Origin: an uncultured Clostridia bacterium
GTDB lineage: Bacteria; Bacillota; Clostridia; Oscillospirales; Acutalibacteraceae
Direction: 5' to 3'
Assembly (NCBI GenBank): GCA_904397895.1
Contig: CAJFOZ010000069.1
Coordinates: forward strand, 1-62,115
DNA length: 62,115 bases
A program made the position numbers and the translations under genes. Positions within the stretch are counted from its first letter, which is position 1; each line of letters opens with the position of its first letter. Positions 17,959-27,073 of the stretch are shown here, piece after piece. The notes under the pieces are model-generated. The model saw only the letters and a list, made by a program, of their open reading frames with translations. It was not told the DNA's origin and made no database searches.

Positions 17959-19887
17959 TCAGCTTACATTATAAAGGATGCCGCAGCTAAAGGAAAGCCT
18001 CTTATCCCCGATATCGATGGCGCCGGTGTAGCCCCGCCGACCATTGGGTGCAAACAGGTCCGGCACCATCAGGCGCAGGGAATATCCTGTGGGCACGTTG
18101 AGAACCATATCCTGGCCGGAACAGATATAGAATTTATAGTCTTCGTCGGCAAAAAGGCTTCCTAATTCATTGCCTTTCTGCAAAAAGGCGATGGACGCCA
18201 TACCAGAGACATCGGCAGATACAGAGATCTCCTGATCCCCCGCTTTGGCCGACAAAAATCCGTTGACCTCCAGATCCCCGGAGGGATTCAGGCTCAGCTT
18301 GTCCCCTCCAAAGGAAAAGGATCCGCTGTCCATATCGATCCACGTTTCGCCGTTGACCGATTGAAGCCGTCCGGTTTTGATGAGGGCGGCGTCCAGGGTA
18401 CCGGTTACCAATTCGTCGGCGGTGAATCCCCGGCCGGTGCCGAAGGTCCGCCATCGCCACTCACCGTCCACCTGGTCGCTGGCCACTGCCAGGAATCCCG
18501 GTCCCAAGTACAATGCCCCGTAATCGGAGCTGGTGGGATCGGTGTTTTCCAGCAGGATGCCCTTCCCCTCCAGAGGCGTGACGTTCTGAAAGGCCCCGGA
18601 GGCGATGAGCTGATTGGTCAGCAGATTGATGCTTCCCTCCAGCCGTGAAGTATCGATGGGTGCATCAGGACCGTTGCGCAGGGCGGTGTCGTCCCACACC
18701 GCTTCCTTTTCCAACAGCCTTCCCTGTTGTTTGCCCATCTGGGCCAGGATGCTCTCCATGTCCACATCCCGATTGCTCAAGGTGATGCGGGTATTGATGG
18801 GGCTGAGGTAATCCCGTTCCAGATCCACGACCTGGGCGGAAAATTCGGTCATGCCGTAAAGGGCAAGGCCGTCGTCCAGCACCTGGACGGTATCCCCCAG
18901 CCGTACCGAACGCAGTCCGTTGGGCATCAGGCGTTCTAGTTCCACGGCACGGAGCTGATAGCTCACTTTAGGGTATTTTTTCTCCTGGAGCGCCTGCCAT
19001 GTGGCCTGTAATACGTCGGCCGGCTCTTCCAAGTCAAAGGTGACCGATCCAAACCGATGGCGTTTGGGATCCGATCCCTGCCCATACCCGTAAGCTTCAC
19101 GAGCTTCCTCGTCCCCTACCCACAGCTGGCCCAAGGGCTTGTCGGCGGGATCATCGGGTTTGGACCACTGGATCTGGCCAAAGTCCACCCGCTGCCCTCG
19201 GGAAGGCTGTCCATCCAATTGCTTGAGGGTCAAGGTCTTGCCGCGGCCGTATAGGGCTGTGACAACCTCCCGTGAATCGGTGGTTCGTTCCACCTCCAGA
19301 AGATTTTTACCCCATTCAAAGCGGTAGTTGACGTCGGCCCCCAGCCGGGGAAGCAAGTCAATGTACCTCTCTGTGATGCGGTTCCCTTCTAGGACCAGAC
19401 GGGGCCGGATACAAAGCCCCCACGTTTCCTGCACTTGATTGAGGCAGGCAAGGGCATTTTTATAGTAGAAATCCACGGTATGGGTGCCGAAGTTCTGGCT
19501 GGAATTGCAGGTCCATCGGGTCCCTGCCAAAATGCCGTCCACCACGTCGTCGGCCGTGGCGTTTTGCAGGGCGAAATCGGTGACCATTTCGCCTAGCAAC
19601 TCGTACATCACATGTTCCGCATAGAGTTCCACCGCCATGCCGTCGCCGTTTTGGACCTCCTCCATCCGCTTGATCTCAAACAGCTGGAAAAATTTATCGG
19701 TGTCGTAAAACCCCAAATAATACCCGCTGAAAAGAGAGACGTTTTCACTGCGCTGTAGTTTGACCTCCAAGGTATTTAGTCTTTCACTATGGACCACCGA
19801 CAGCAGATTTGCGCCGGTTTGGTTGTCCAGTGTGGCCAATAGCTGCTCCGATCGGTCAAACGCATAGAGCGTAAACTGGTCTGTCAT
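17959..19887 (-). CDS. Phage tail-tip protein (Tal / prophage endopeptidase tail family)
   Basis: A 642-residue baseplate hub protein. The N-terminal part (about 1-370) follows the Gp27-like tail-hub pattern of prophage endopeptidase tail proteins (LLSVVHSERLNTLEVKLQRS, then LARGE polar beta segments such as REVVTALYGRGKTL). The C-terminal part carries fibre-like beta repeats ending GYTGAIDIGDKRLSFSCG, similar to the ends of Firmicutes phage tail proteins. ATG at 19887 follows AGGAGGGATC. Last gene of the block; no separate receptor-binding or holin gene follows, so its C terminus may carry the adhesive function. Confidence 0.8.
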   Translation of the reverse strand: MTDQFTLYAFDRSEQLLATLDNQTGANLLSVVHSERLNTLEVKLQRSENVSLFSGYYLGFYDTDKFFQLFEIKRMEEVQNGDGMAVELYAEHVMYELLGEMVTDFALQNATADDVVDGILAGTRWTCNSSQNFGTHTVDFYYKNALACLNQVQETWGLCIRPRLVLEGNRITERYIDLLPRLGADVNYRFEWGKNLLEVERTTDSREVVTALYGRGKTLTLKQLDGQPSRGQRVDFGQIQWSKPDDPADKPLGQLWVGDEEAREAYGYGQGSDPKRHRFGSVTFDLEEPADVLQATWQALQEKKYPKVSYQLRAVELERLMPNGLRSVRLGDTVQVLDDGLALYGMTEFSAQVVDLERDYLSPINTRITLSNRDVDMESILAQMGKQQGRLLEKEAVWDDTALRNGPDAPIDTSRLEGSINLLTNQLIASGAFQNVTPLEGKGILLENTDPTSSDYGALYLGPGFLAVASDQVDGEWRWRTFGTGRGFTADELVTGTLDAALIKTGRLQSVNGETWIDMDSGSFSFGGDKLSLNPSGDLEVNGFLSAKAGDQEISVSADVSGMASIAFLQKGNELGSLFADEDYKFYICSGQDMVLNVPTGYSLRLMVPDLFAPNGRRGYTGAIDIGDKRLSFSCGILYNVS

Positions 19888-19897
19888 ACGATCCCTC

Positions 19898-20629
19898 CTA
19901 ACTCCACTGAGGACGGTAACGGAAGGTTCCCCCCACCGTCTGATACTGCTCCTCCTGGAGTATTTCACAGGAGATGGTCCCCTCTCCAGGCGGCATGGCA
20001 AAGGTCTTCCCGCCCAAGGCCATGAGACGGTTTGCCGGTTGCCCGTCCAGCTTGATGTTTCCAGTCTGCATGTCCACCAAAAGAATCTGATCGGCTTCTA
20101 GCGTTCCCATTAAAGACAGACTATCCCCATGGCTGGAGGTAATTTTGACCTGTGTTGTACTTTGGGGCAGGGTGACGGTCACCGTCCCCCGGGCTGGGAC
20201 GGTGCCCTCTATTTGAATTGCCGATCCCAGGGACAGGGACTTCTCCTCCCCTAACAGGAAAGGACCACCCCGGAAAACAATGGTAAATTCCGCCCACTGG
20301 CGGTTGACCTGCACATCGCTCCAACCGATTACGTATCCTGGACGGGAGAGCCCTGGTTGATCCCAAAGGGAGAGTTCCCCCTGCCCTTGCATCCAGCCGG
20401 CCGCCTGGCGCAAAGCTGTTTGAATTTCCTCCCGGCTGTCCCCTAAAATGGCGCAGTGCAGGGAGACGGTTACATCCTGATACACCGGCGGGGAAACAGC
20501 CAAACTGCCGTCCCTGCCCGGGATGTCCACAAACGTCATCCGTGCCGACGGACAAGCCGGTTGCCGATAGTCCAGTAAGGTAATGCCCTTTTCCTGGCTG
20601 GACACCCCATTAAAGGTAAATTCACTCAT
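19898..20629 (-). CDS. Phage distal tail protein (Dit-like)
   Basis: A 243-residue protein of the SPP1 gp19.1/Dit family, which forms the ring joining tail tube to tail tip. It opens with MSEFTFNGVSSQEKGI, has the DIPGRDGSLAVSPPVYQDVTVS segment typical of the Dit N-terminal domain, and a C-terminal galectin-like beta region. ATG at 20629 follows AAGGGGGAAAATT. In ordinary siphoviruses the tape-measure gene lies directly upstream; here there is only a 53-residue ORF. Confidence 0.8.
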   Translation of the reverse strand: MSEFTFNGVSSQEKGITLLDYRQPACPSARMTFVDIPGRDGSLAVSPPVYQDVTVSLHCAILGDSREEIQTALRQAAGWMQGQGELSLWDQPGLSRPGYVIGWSDVQVNRQWAEFTIVFRGGPFLLGEEKSLSLGSAIQIEGTVPARGTVTVTLPQSTTQVKITSSHGDSLSLMGTLEADQILLVDMQTGNIKLDGQPANRLMALGGKTFAMPPGEGTISCEILQEEQYQTVGGTFRYRPQWS

Positions 20630-20640
20630 AATTTTCCCCC

Positions 20641-20802
20641 TTATGTGCTGGTGAGACGGGTGATGTTTTCCCAATGGAGCGCCTGTTTTTTGCTCAGATA
20701 CCGCTCTAAATCCCGTCCATTTTGCTTCTCCCCGGAAGAAGATGCGGCTTCCCTTTTCGACGTCCAGCGAGAATCTACCGATTGTGTATGGATCTGTTCC
20801 AA
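20641..20802 (-). CDS. Small phage-block protein of 53 residues
   Basis: TTG start at 20802, two bases after the stop of the tail terminator/tube gene, with GGGGAGGGATAAGG as ribosome site; the TAA lies just before the Dit ribosome site. The protein is polar and charged (MEQIHTQSVDSRWTSKREAA at the start, RDLERYLSKKQALHWENI later). It fills the slot normally held by tail-assembly chaperones and the tape measure. It could be a chaperone-like remnant, a very short tape measure or a connector. Tight spacing on both sides supports translation. Confidence 0.6.
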   Translation of the reverse strand: MEQIHTQSVDSRWTSKREAASSSGEKQNGRDLERYLSKKQALHWENITRLTST

Positions 20803-20804
20803 CC

Positions 20805-21716
20805 TTATCCCTCCCCTTGTGTTTGGGACTCATCCACCCGTTCCATAAGATAGGCGTTTCCTCCAACCGTCCCGCGGCTCAACAGGGTATAGGTCGGGGA
20901 CCAGAACGCGCCGTCCCTCCACACAAACGGCACCGCTTGGCCTTGGCATCGGTCAAAGGTCAGGCGAATCTTCCCTTGTGTCTGGCCGGAGGTGGATGTC
21001 TGCTTGGTCAAGATGCGCAAGGTCATCTCTTTCCCCGGCCATTGCGTCAGGAGGGCCGGGGCTTTGTAAGACGTCCATGCGCCGTCCTGTTCGGTAATTT
21101 GTCCGCCGTCCACAAGGGCAAAGACGCGGGGCATGACGGTTACATCCTGGAGGGAAATGCGATACCCCACCACCACGTCCTGAGGAGGCATCCATGCAAG
21201 TGTTTTCCCGTCCCCTTGTAGGGCCTGCTGCTGTCCCGGGGAGAAAATGGGTTCCACATTGCATTGGCGCGCCGTATGGAGGGTGTAGGTCTGATTGTCC
21301 ACAGAAACTTCCACCTTCTCGATACCGGTGATCCAAAGGCCCGTCTGCTGGGGACTCGAGGACTCTGCCGGCTGCATGGCACGGTAGGTCAATGTGGCTT
21401 TGTGGGCGCGGAAATCCCGATCCACTTCATAGACGATCCTGCCGGTAAAGGCCACTGTATCATGCAAAGGCTCCAGCGCCTCATAGACCGACTGGACATA
21501 TGGATCCAAAGTACTGTATTGATCCACCGGCACAAAGGCAATGACGGTTAGGATTTTGTAGCTGGCCGGCGTATCTTCCTCCACTGTGACCCGATCCTGG
21601 CTTACCACACAGTAGGGGCTGGAACAATAGTCCTCGTGTTGGCCGGGGGTATATACTGCCATACCGGCGTCTTTTAGGAGGCTGTACATCTGTTGCCACA
21701 AGGTCTGTCCGCTCAT
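20805..21716 (-). CDS. Tail terminator fused to tail tube-like domain
   Basis: A 303-residue protein that appears to join two usually separate tail proteins. Residues about 1-120 (LWQQMYSLLKDAGMAVYTPG and on to VYEVDRDFRAHKATLTYRAM) follow the tail terminator/completion pattern. Residues about 125-303 (QDVVVGYRISLQDVTVMPRV, then TSYKAPALL, IRLTFDRCQGQAVPFVWRDG and PTYTLLSRGTVGG) follow the Firmicutes major tail protein pattern. Strong GGAGGTGATCC site and ATGA overlap with the upstream gene. Homology is judged by eye. Confidence 0.6.
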   Translation of the reverse strand: MSGQTLWQQMYSLLKDAGMAVYTPGQHEDYCSSPYCVVSQDRVTVEEDTPASYKILTVIAFVPVDQYSTLDPYVQSVYEALEPLHDTVAFTGRIVYEVDRDFRAHKATLTYRAMQPAESSSPQQTGLWITGIEKVEVSVDNQTYTLHTARQCNVEPIFSPGQQQALQGDGKTLAWMPPQDVVVGYRISLQDVTVMPRVFALVDGGQITEQDGAWTSYKAPALLTQWPGKEMTLRILTKQTSTSGQTQGKIRLTFDRCQGQAVPFVWRDGAFWSPTYTLLSRGTVGGNAYLMERVDESQTQGEG

Positions 21717-22108
21717 GTTTGGATCACCTCCACTACCAAAGTCAGATATGCCTTGGCGTCGTTTTGCACACCGCGGATAAAATACCGGTTGCCGTCCTGC
21801 TCAAAATAATCGCCGGCTTGGATATCCGGGAGAAAATACTCCTCCCCTTCGTGCTGTGCCATCTGCTGGTCGGTGGCCATCACTAAATAGCGTTCGGTTT
21901 TTTCCTTGGCGTAACGCCCCTGCTTCTTCATGGTGACGCTGACCCGTTCATACTTGTAAAAATGATATCCCATGGCCTCGCAATGGGGTGTGGAGGGATC
22001 CACCGGTTCCCCCCACTGGGACCGATCCGGGCGATAGATTTCCAGCCGCTTCATCTGGTCCCCCAACCCCTGGATCAGCTTGCGACGCTGGCGAAATAGG
22101 TTCAGCAT
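21713..22108 (-). CDS. Phage head-tail connector/head-closure-like protein
   Basis: A 131-residue beta-rich protein (MLNLFRQRRKLIQGLGDQMK, then YERVSVTMKKQGRYAKEK, and AGDYFEQDGNRYFIRGVQND). Size, strand pattern and location between capsid and tail genes fit a head-closure protein such as the SPP1 gp16 group. Overlaps the upstream gene by 7 bases and the downstream gene by ATGA. Identity depends on position as much as on sequence. Confidence 0.6.
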   Translation of the reverse strand: MLNLFRQRRKLIQGLGDQMKRLEIYRPDRSQWGEPVDPSTPHCEAMGYHFYKYERVSVTMKKQGRYAKEKTERYLVMATDQQMAQHEGEEYFLPDIQAGDYFEQDGNRYFIRGVQNDAKAYLTLVVEVIQT

Positions 22109-22386
22109 GTCGTCACCTCATCGGCCCGTGGGACCGTCCCGCTGTTTGACGGGCGGTACAACCTCGCCAAAGACAGCCAATAGCTTCTGGAATCGGAGGT
22201 GTGGGCGCCGTCTGGCAGGGTAACGCCGTCCGACTGGGCCTTTTGCAGCAGTCCCTCATAGGAGGCGGCATTGACGTCACCATCGTTGCGGTTGAGCAAA
22301 TCCTCCAGCTGGCTATAGGTAAAAAGACGTTCGCTCCCGTCTTGTTCTTCCATGAGGTTGCGACGCAGTTGTTCTAATTTGGTCAT
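22102..22386 (-). CDS. Phage head-tail adaptor-like small protein
   Basis: A 94-residue mostly helical protein (MTKLEQLRRNLMEEQDGSER, SQLEDLLNRNDGDVNAASYE) immediately after the capsid gene, where the alpha-helical adaptor that docks on the portal is usually encoded. ATG at 22386 after GAAAGGAGAG. No enzyme motif. Function inferred from place and size. Confidence 0.6.
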   Translation of the reverse strand: MTKLEQLRRNLMEEQDGSERLFTYSQLEDLLNRNDGDVNAASYEGLLQKAQSDGVTLPDGAHTSDSRSYWLSLARLYRPSNSGTVPRADEVTTC

Positions 22387-22467
22387 GCGGTATTCTCTCC
22401 TTTCCGTGCCGGTAAAAGGCGCGGCAGGCCGGATCCAAGACCAGCCTGCCGCTTCCAAAAAACTATG

Positions 22468-23412
22468 TTATACCTTGATGTTGCGGAATACGCCGGCCGA
22501 ACGGGTGGATTTTAAAGCGATGGCGGCGATCATCTCCACCTCGCCCCTCTTGACGGCGCCGGCTGTCTCGAAGTTGGGCATCCATACCCGGATGGGGGAT
22601 TGTCCGTTCATGGAAATGGCGTGCAGACCATCCATGCCCAAACGCACGGCGTAGAGGCTGGTGATGTTGCTGGTTGTGCCGATAATAGGGGTATCGTCGG
22701 CAGAATCGCCCATATCCACCAGTGGGATGCCGTCATAGGCGATGGCCTGGCGGCCGAAGTCGTCCACCGTCTGGTTAAAGGATCCTGCACGGCGGGCGCA
22801 GGCTCGCAGACGTGCAATGAGACGGGTATTGCCCAGGATGGCGGAGGGACGGCCATCCAGGCTTAGGATAAACTCATCCAGCATATCCAGGAACTTTTTA
22901 TAGTTGGTATCGATGCCGGTATCGGTCAGGTCAATGGCTGTTCCCTCGGCGTTATACTCGGTGGAAGAATCGGTGAGGGCCTTGTCCAGGCCGTCGAAGG
23001 CCTTGCTGTCTTCAGAGGAGTCGCCGTTGATGAGGGCGTTGTTAAAGAGGGTCTGGGCGGCGCTGATCATCTGATGGGCCTGGACGTCTACCTCGTTGAC
23101 AAATCCCCCCGCCGACGCCAGCATTCGGTCAATTTCAAAAGCGCCGCCAAAGGCTTTGAGATCCACCGTCACCTTCTTTTTGGTGGCGTTGCTGGGAGTG
23201 TATTCACTGTTGATGGCGCGGAAGGCGGCGGTAGGACGGCTGACAATACGGAAATAACTGTAGCTCAAAGCGGCACCGTTGCTGGCCGGCAGGACGGTGT
23301 CGTCAAAGAGGATGTTGTTGAGGATAAAATTCTGGCGCCGGAATTCATCGATGACCGATGCCGTCAATTTGTCCCCCGTGTTCATGCGCACTTCGTCTAA
23401 GGTAATCGCCAT
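22468..23412 (-). CDS. Phage major capsid protein
   Basis: A 314-residue HK97-fold-type capsid protein. Recognisable are an N-terminal arm, the E-loop region (SYFRIVSRPTAAFRAINSEY), the long spine-helix segment VNEVDVQAHQMISAAQTLFN and the A-domain stretch SAILGNTRLIARLRACARRA. AAAGGATG precedes ATG at 23412. The preceding gene is a Gp20-type scaffold and no prohead protease is present, as in SPP1-like systems using a separate scaffold. Confidence 0.88.
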   Translation of the reverse strand: MAITLDEVRMNTGDKLTASVIDEFRRQNFILNNILFDDTVLPASNGAALSYSYFRIVSRPTAAFRAINSEYTPSNATKKKVTVDLKAFGGAFEIDRMLASAGGFVNEVDVQAHQMISAAQTLFNNALINGDSSEDSKAFDGLDKALTDSSTEYNAEGTAIDLTDTGIDTNYKKFLDMLDEFILSLDGRPSAILGNTRLIARLRACARRAGSFNQTVDDFGRQAIAYDGIPLVDMGDSADDTPIIGTTSNITSLYAVRLGMDGLHAISMNGQSPIRVWMPNFETAGAVKRGEVEMIAAIALKSTRSAGVFRNIKV

Positions 23413-23465
23413 GTTTCATTCATCCTTTCTAGTTGTGACTTTATGGTAAGTAACGGATCCAAACC

Positions 23466-23939
23466 TCAGCGCCTGTGGTAGTGACGGGCAATGGCGTCGC
23501 TTAGCCCGATGGGACCCATGGGATCCATCTCCCGGCCGAAATTGCCTTTGGATCCGGTGAGGCATCCTTCCTCAAAAAGATAGCCGTCGCTGGCCCGTAG
23601 GGCATTGACCTGTTCCTGAAGCCCGGTAAGGTTCCCTTGGTCGTTTAGTTCCACCTTGTCCATATCGAGGAGGGCCAAAACCGCATCCCGATTTTTGGCT
23701 TTCGCCTCCTGAAGGGTGCGATCCACCTGTTCCTCAAACCGCTGCCGGCGCATGGTTTCCACTTGGTGGGATGCCTTCTCCATCTCTTGGCGAAGGCCCT
23801 CCATCTGTTTTATGTGTTGCTCATCGGCTTGTTCCAGAGCCTCCCCTATACGCCTCTGGACGGCCTCTTCCAAAGCGATGCGCTGGTTCTCGGAGAGGGA
23901 AAGCTCCATGTCTTGTTCCACTTGATCCATCCATTCCAC
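23466..23939 (-). CDS. Phage scaffold / minor structural protein Gp20 family
   Basis: A 157-residue coiled-coil-rich protein (about 15-75 Glu/Gln/Arg heptads) followed by the Gp20-family signature AKAKNRDAVLALLDMDKVEL and NALRASDGYLFEE. Such proteins act inside the prohead as a scaffold. GTG start at 23939 with AGGAGG seven bases upstream, overlapping the end of the portal gene. Directly precedes the capsid gene, as expected. Confidence 0.8.
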   Translation of the reverse strand: MEWMDQVEQDMELSLSENQRIALEEAVQRRIGEALEQADEQHIKQMEGLRQEMEKASHQVETMRRQRFEEQVDRTLQEAKAKNRDAVLALLDMDKVELNDQGNLTGLQEQVNALRASDGYLFEEGCLTGSKGNFGREMDPMGPIGLSDAIARHYHRR

Positions 23940-23941
23940 GG

Positions 23942-25309
23942 CTATTCCTCCTCTTTGGGATGGTCGGGTAAAGCTTCTGTTGGAATCGGCGCCTCACTTG
24001 GATCGTGCGCAATGTCCCACTTCTCCTGATAGGATTTGACGCTGCGCACTCCTGCCTCCACCTCTTTGAGATCGTTGAGGCGCTCCTCTTCCTCATCGTC
24101 GGGAATGGGGTAACAGTGTTCCACATGCACCCGATAGTCGGCTGATAGGGCGGGGATCCAACCCATCTGGGCCGCCATCTTTAGGATGTTCTGTGCCATC
24201 CACACCATGGCAGGTTCCCATACCGTCCATTTTTCTTCACACCGGCAGATGAGATCCCAGTAAAGCGCCCTGATAGCCTTGCCCGAATACACCGATCCCC
24301 TGATTTGCTCGGTGCCTACATCGGGCACCGACAAGGCATTGTACATATCCCCCTTGATGCGTGTGAGGGTATGTTCCAGCCGGGCGTCGTATCCGAACTG
24401 GGATTCCAACGTCTGCATGGAGGCCTGTCCACTCTGAAGGGATGGATCGGTCTGCAAATCTACCAATGCCCCCGGCGCAATGACCATGTTCTGAAGGGAT
24501 TGGGGGGAGGCATCCACCGCCACCCTCTGGGGGAACATGTGAAACCGCAGGGCATCGATGTCATCGGAACACAAACGGTTGTAAATCTCCTGGTTATCCC
24601 GCAGTTCCTCTACATCGCTTTCTCCCATCAGGTCGCCGGTGAGGCCGTCGTTGACGATGACATAGGCGGGGATGAAGGTAAGGCCGGTGTCGTAATTATG
24701 GTATTTTTGCTCCACCAGGTGGCCAGAACCGTCGTACACCCCCTCGTTTAAGATGCATCGTCCGTTGACCATGGCGTACTTTTGCCGCCAGATCCGCTGT
24801 TTGGACGGCACAGAGTCCTGATTGAGATGGTAGAAGAAGATGATTTTTTTGAGCTTTTCAGCATCATCCTCTTCCGGCTCGTAGACAAACTCCAGCGACG
24901 GGCGGAATCCAATGGCGATATGATCCTTCTCCACCCACAGGCGCAATGCTACCCTCTTGCCGATGAAACAGTCCCTGGCCGCCTTGATGAGCTTGTCCCC
25001 AAAGCGGTTGCGGATCAATGTATCCTGTAGATACTTCTGCCAAAATTCCAGATTGTTTCCTCCTTGTTCCACAGGGCGGAGGGATAATTCCGGCGTCTTT
25101 CCGAAAAGGAACCTAGCTTCCGCTTTGATGAGTTTTTTCACCAGGTTGGTCTTTTTCCGGGTGGGGATATAATCCAATTGCCCGTTTACCGGCCAGTTTT
25201 GGCCTTTGCCGTCGTAGAAATCATAAAGGCGGATGAGTTCCCCCATCTCTCGCAGGATGGTCTGGCCGTAGATCCCGCCTAGTTCTGTACGAATGGTTTC
25301 CCAATCCAT
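23942..25309 (-). CDS. Phage portal protein (SPP1 Gp6-like)
   Basis: A 455-residue portal forming the DNA gateway of the capsid. Family features include the N-terminal YDFYDGKGQNWPVNG, the NLVKKLIKAEARFLFGKTPE segment, a central GDLMGESDVEELRDNQEIYN and the late GSVYSGKAIRALYWDLICRC helices. It ends in an acidic tail (PKEEE). AAGGGGAGATGAC precedes the ATG. Lies between terminase and scaffold genes in the conserved packaging order. Confidence 0.9.
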   Translation of the reverse strand: MDWETIRTELGGIYGQTILREMGELIRLYDFYDGKGQNWPVNGQLDYIPTRKKTNLVKKLIKAEARFLFGKTPELSLRPVEQGGNNLEFWQKYLQDTLIRNRFGDKLIKAARDCFIGKRVALRLWVEKDHIAIGFRPSLEFVYEPEEDDAEKLKKIIFFYHLNQDSVPSKQRIWRQKYAMVNGRCILNEGVYDGSGHLVEQKYHNYDTGLTFIPAYVIVNDGLTGDLMGESDVEELRDNQEIYNRLCSDDIDALRFHMFPQRVAVDASPQSLQNMVIAPGALVDLQTDPSLQSGQASMQTLESQFGYDARLEHTLTRIKGDMYNALSVPDVGTEQIRGSVYSGKAIRALYWDLICRCEEKWTVWEPAMVWMAQNILKMAAQMGWIPALSADYRVHVEHCYPIPDDEEEERLNDLKEVEAGVRSVKSYQEKWDIAHDPSEAPIPTEALPDHPKEEE

Positions 25310-25340
25310 GTCATCTCCCCTTTCCGTTTGGAGTGCTGTA

Positions 25341-26561
25341 TCATGATCTTCTTAATCCCCGGCCGGAAAAGTTCTCCCGGTCCTGGGACAAAACAGCCTT
25401 GTGTGTCATGATCCCGTAACGCAGCATGTCCATACAATGGTCGTTTTTCTTTTGTGGCGTATCGCTGACGGCCTCTGGTTCCCATACATAGCTTTCAAAC
25501 TCTTCCACCGTCATCTTGCAGGATGGATCCACCGTCAATCTCCCCTGTTCCAGGAGAGAAGCCACTCTCTGGATTCCCTCCGTCACCTGGTTCCGAGCCG
25601 GGACAACCCTCCATCCTTCCTGGCGAAGCAGGGTGATAAGAGAGCTTGCCGAAGGGTCAATGACCACAACATCGGTCTCCCCAGCGGCAAAACGTCTCAG
25701 ATCCGCTGCATATTGATTGTCGGTTTTTTGTCCCTCTTTCCGGCCGTCGTGGTAATACTCCCGTGCCAGATGGTAATGGCCGTCCTTTTCCTTCAACAGG
25801 CCAAAGACGCATGGATTAAAAATGCCGTAGTCACAGGAAATCCAGGTACGGGTACGGCCCGCCAGCATGCCAGGTTTGCTTTGGACGTGTCTGTCGGGAT
25901 CAAACAGATCGTACACCAACCCTTGGGAGGCGCACCATTTCCCCTCCACAAACCGTTGATACCAAGGTCCAGTGTACTCGGCCTTGAGGGCCTGCCGATA
26001 ATCCTCCGGGAGATTGGGATTGTCGTCCAGCGTAAAGTGCCAGCGGGTCAGGCTTAGATCTTGTTTTTCCAAGTAGTCGGTGAGCAGCCAATGCCGGCTT
26101 GGCCCGGGATTGGTGGTACCGTAAAACCGGGCCCCCGATACGCTAAGCCGGGAAAGCAGCATCTGAAATACCTCTTTGGGCCAAAGGACCAGTTCATCCC
26201 CATAGGCCCCGCTGAGAGTAAGGCCCGGGATGCGCTGTTCCGCACTGCAGTTGTTGGCCGATTCCAGATGTACCACCCTTCCAAACAGCTGCATCCGCCC
26301 CTGGGATTCAAAGATACGCATATACCTGGATCCCACCATCTCCTCCATGGGATCCAAGATGTTGCGACGCAGGGCAAGACGGGTTTTCCCCATCATCAAA
26401 AGGGGCCCGGGAGGCGCTTTGGCTACAAAGCAAAGCCATGCTACAATGCTGCTGACCGTCTTACCCGACCGCACGGCTCCATCCCAGATGTTGATGCGGG
26501 CATCGCTCTTGAGGATGGAGGTGATGGCTTTTGCGCTGAATTTTCCCCATTCAAAGCTCAT
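25341..26561 (-). CDS. Phage terminase large subunit (PBSX type)
   Basis: DNA-packaging ATPase and nuclease of 406 residues. Walker A is DGAVRSGKTVSS near residue 30, the acidic Walker B-like segment is SGAYGDELVLW near 118, and the RNase H-like nuclease domain shows SCDYGIFNPC, VVVIDPSASS and KKNDHCMDMLRYG, which supply acidic metal ligands. It appears complete, so packaging could be active. Starts with an ATGA overlap on the small-subunit stop. Confidence 0.92.
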   Translation of the reverse strand: MSFEWGKFSAKAITSILKSDARINIWDGAVRSGKTVSSIVAWLCFVAKAPPGPLLMMGKTRLALRRNILDPMEEMVGSRYMRIFESQGRMQLFGRVVHLESANNCSAEQRIPGLTLSGAYGDELVLWPKEVFQMLLSRLSVSGARFYGTTNPGPSRHWLLTDYLEKQDLSLTRWHFTLDDNPNLPEDYRQALKAEYTGPWYQRFVEGKWCASQGLVYDLFDPDRHVQSKPGMLAGRTRTWISCDYGIFNPCVFGLLKEKDGHYHLAREYYHDGRKEGQKTDNQYAADLRRFAAGETDVVVIDPSASSLITLLRQEGWRVVPARNQVTEGIQRVASLLEQGRLTVDPSCKMTVEEFESYVWEPEAVSDTPQKKNDHCMDMLRYGIMTHKAVLSQDRENFSGRGLRRS

Positions 26562-26977
26562 GGCAGTTTTTGGGCAGCTTGGTCGATGGCCTCAATCAGC
26601 CTGTCTACCGGTTCCTCCTCTGTTGATTTTTCAGCCTGTGCCATAGCCTTCTGGATGTGATCCAGGGTCCGGGCCATCTCGTAGGCCTCATGTGGGGATA
26701 GATCCGCATTTTTACTTCCCTGGTCAATGACGCGAAGCAAATTATCCCAGATGCCCTGGATGCGATTTGGTTCTTGGTCGTCCATCTCCCCAAAAGGAGG
26801 CGGTGGCAATGGCGTTTCTTGAACCAGCTCTTCTGATCCAGCGGCGAGTTTCTCTCTCATCTTCCGGCAGAAGTAGGGAGAATCCTGATATCCCTTATCC
26901 CTGGCGAATTGCCGGATATCCTGATATTCTCCCTTCCGATACTCTTGGACCAGACGATCCCAGTGGTATTTATTCAC
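26558..26977 (-). CDS. Phage terminase small subunit-like protein
   Basis: A 139-residue protein with an N-terminal DNA-binding-type helical region (KYHWDRLVQEYRKGEYQDIR, then QFARDKGYQDSPYF) and a C-terminal Glu/Gln-rich helical part suitable for oligomerisation. GTG start at 26977 is chosen because AAGGGGGTG lies just upstream. Directly overlaps the large terminase gene, which supports the assignment; the family is too variable to confirm by eye. Confidence 0.7.
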   Translation of the reverse strand: MNKYHWDRLVQEYRKGEYQDIRQFARDKGYQDSPYFCRKMREKLAAGSEELVQETPLPPPPFGEMDDQEPNRIQGIWDNLLRVIDQGSKNADLSPHEAYEMARTLDHIQKAMAQAEKSTEEEPVDRLIEAIDQAAQKLP

Positions 26978-27073
26978 TCCCCTATCACCCCCTTGCTTTT
27001 GTGGATTGTGGATTGCAATAGTATTGTATCTTCCTTTTTGTGTTCTTTGATGCAAAAAAAGTGCAAGGTTTTG

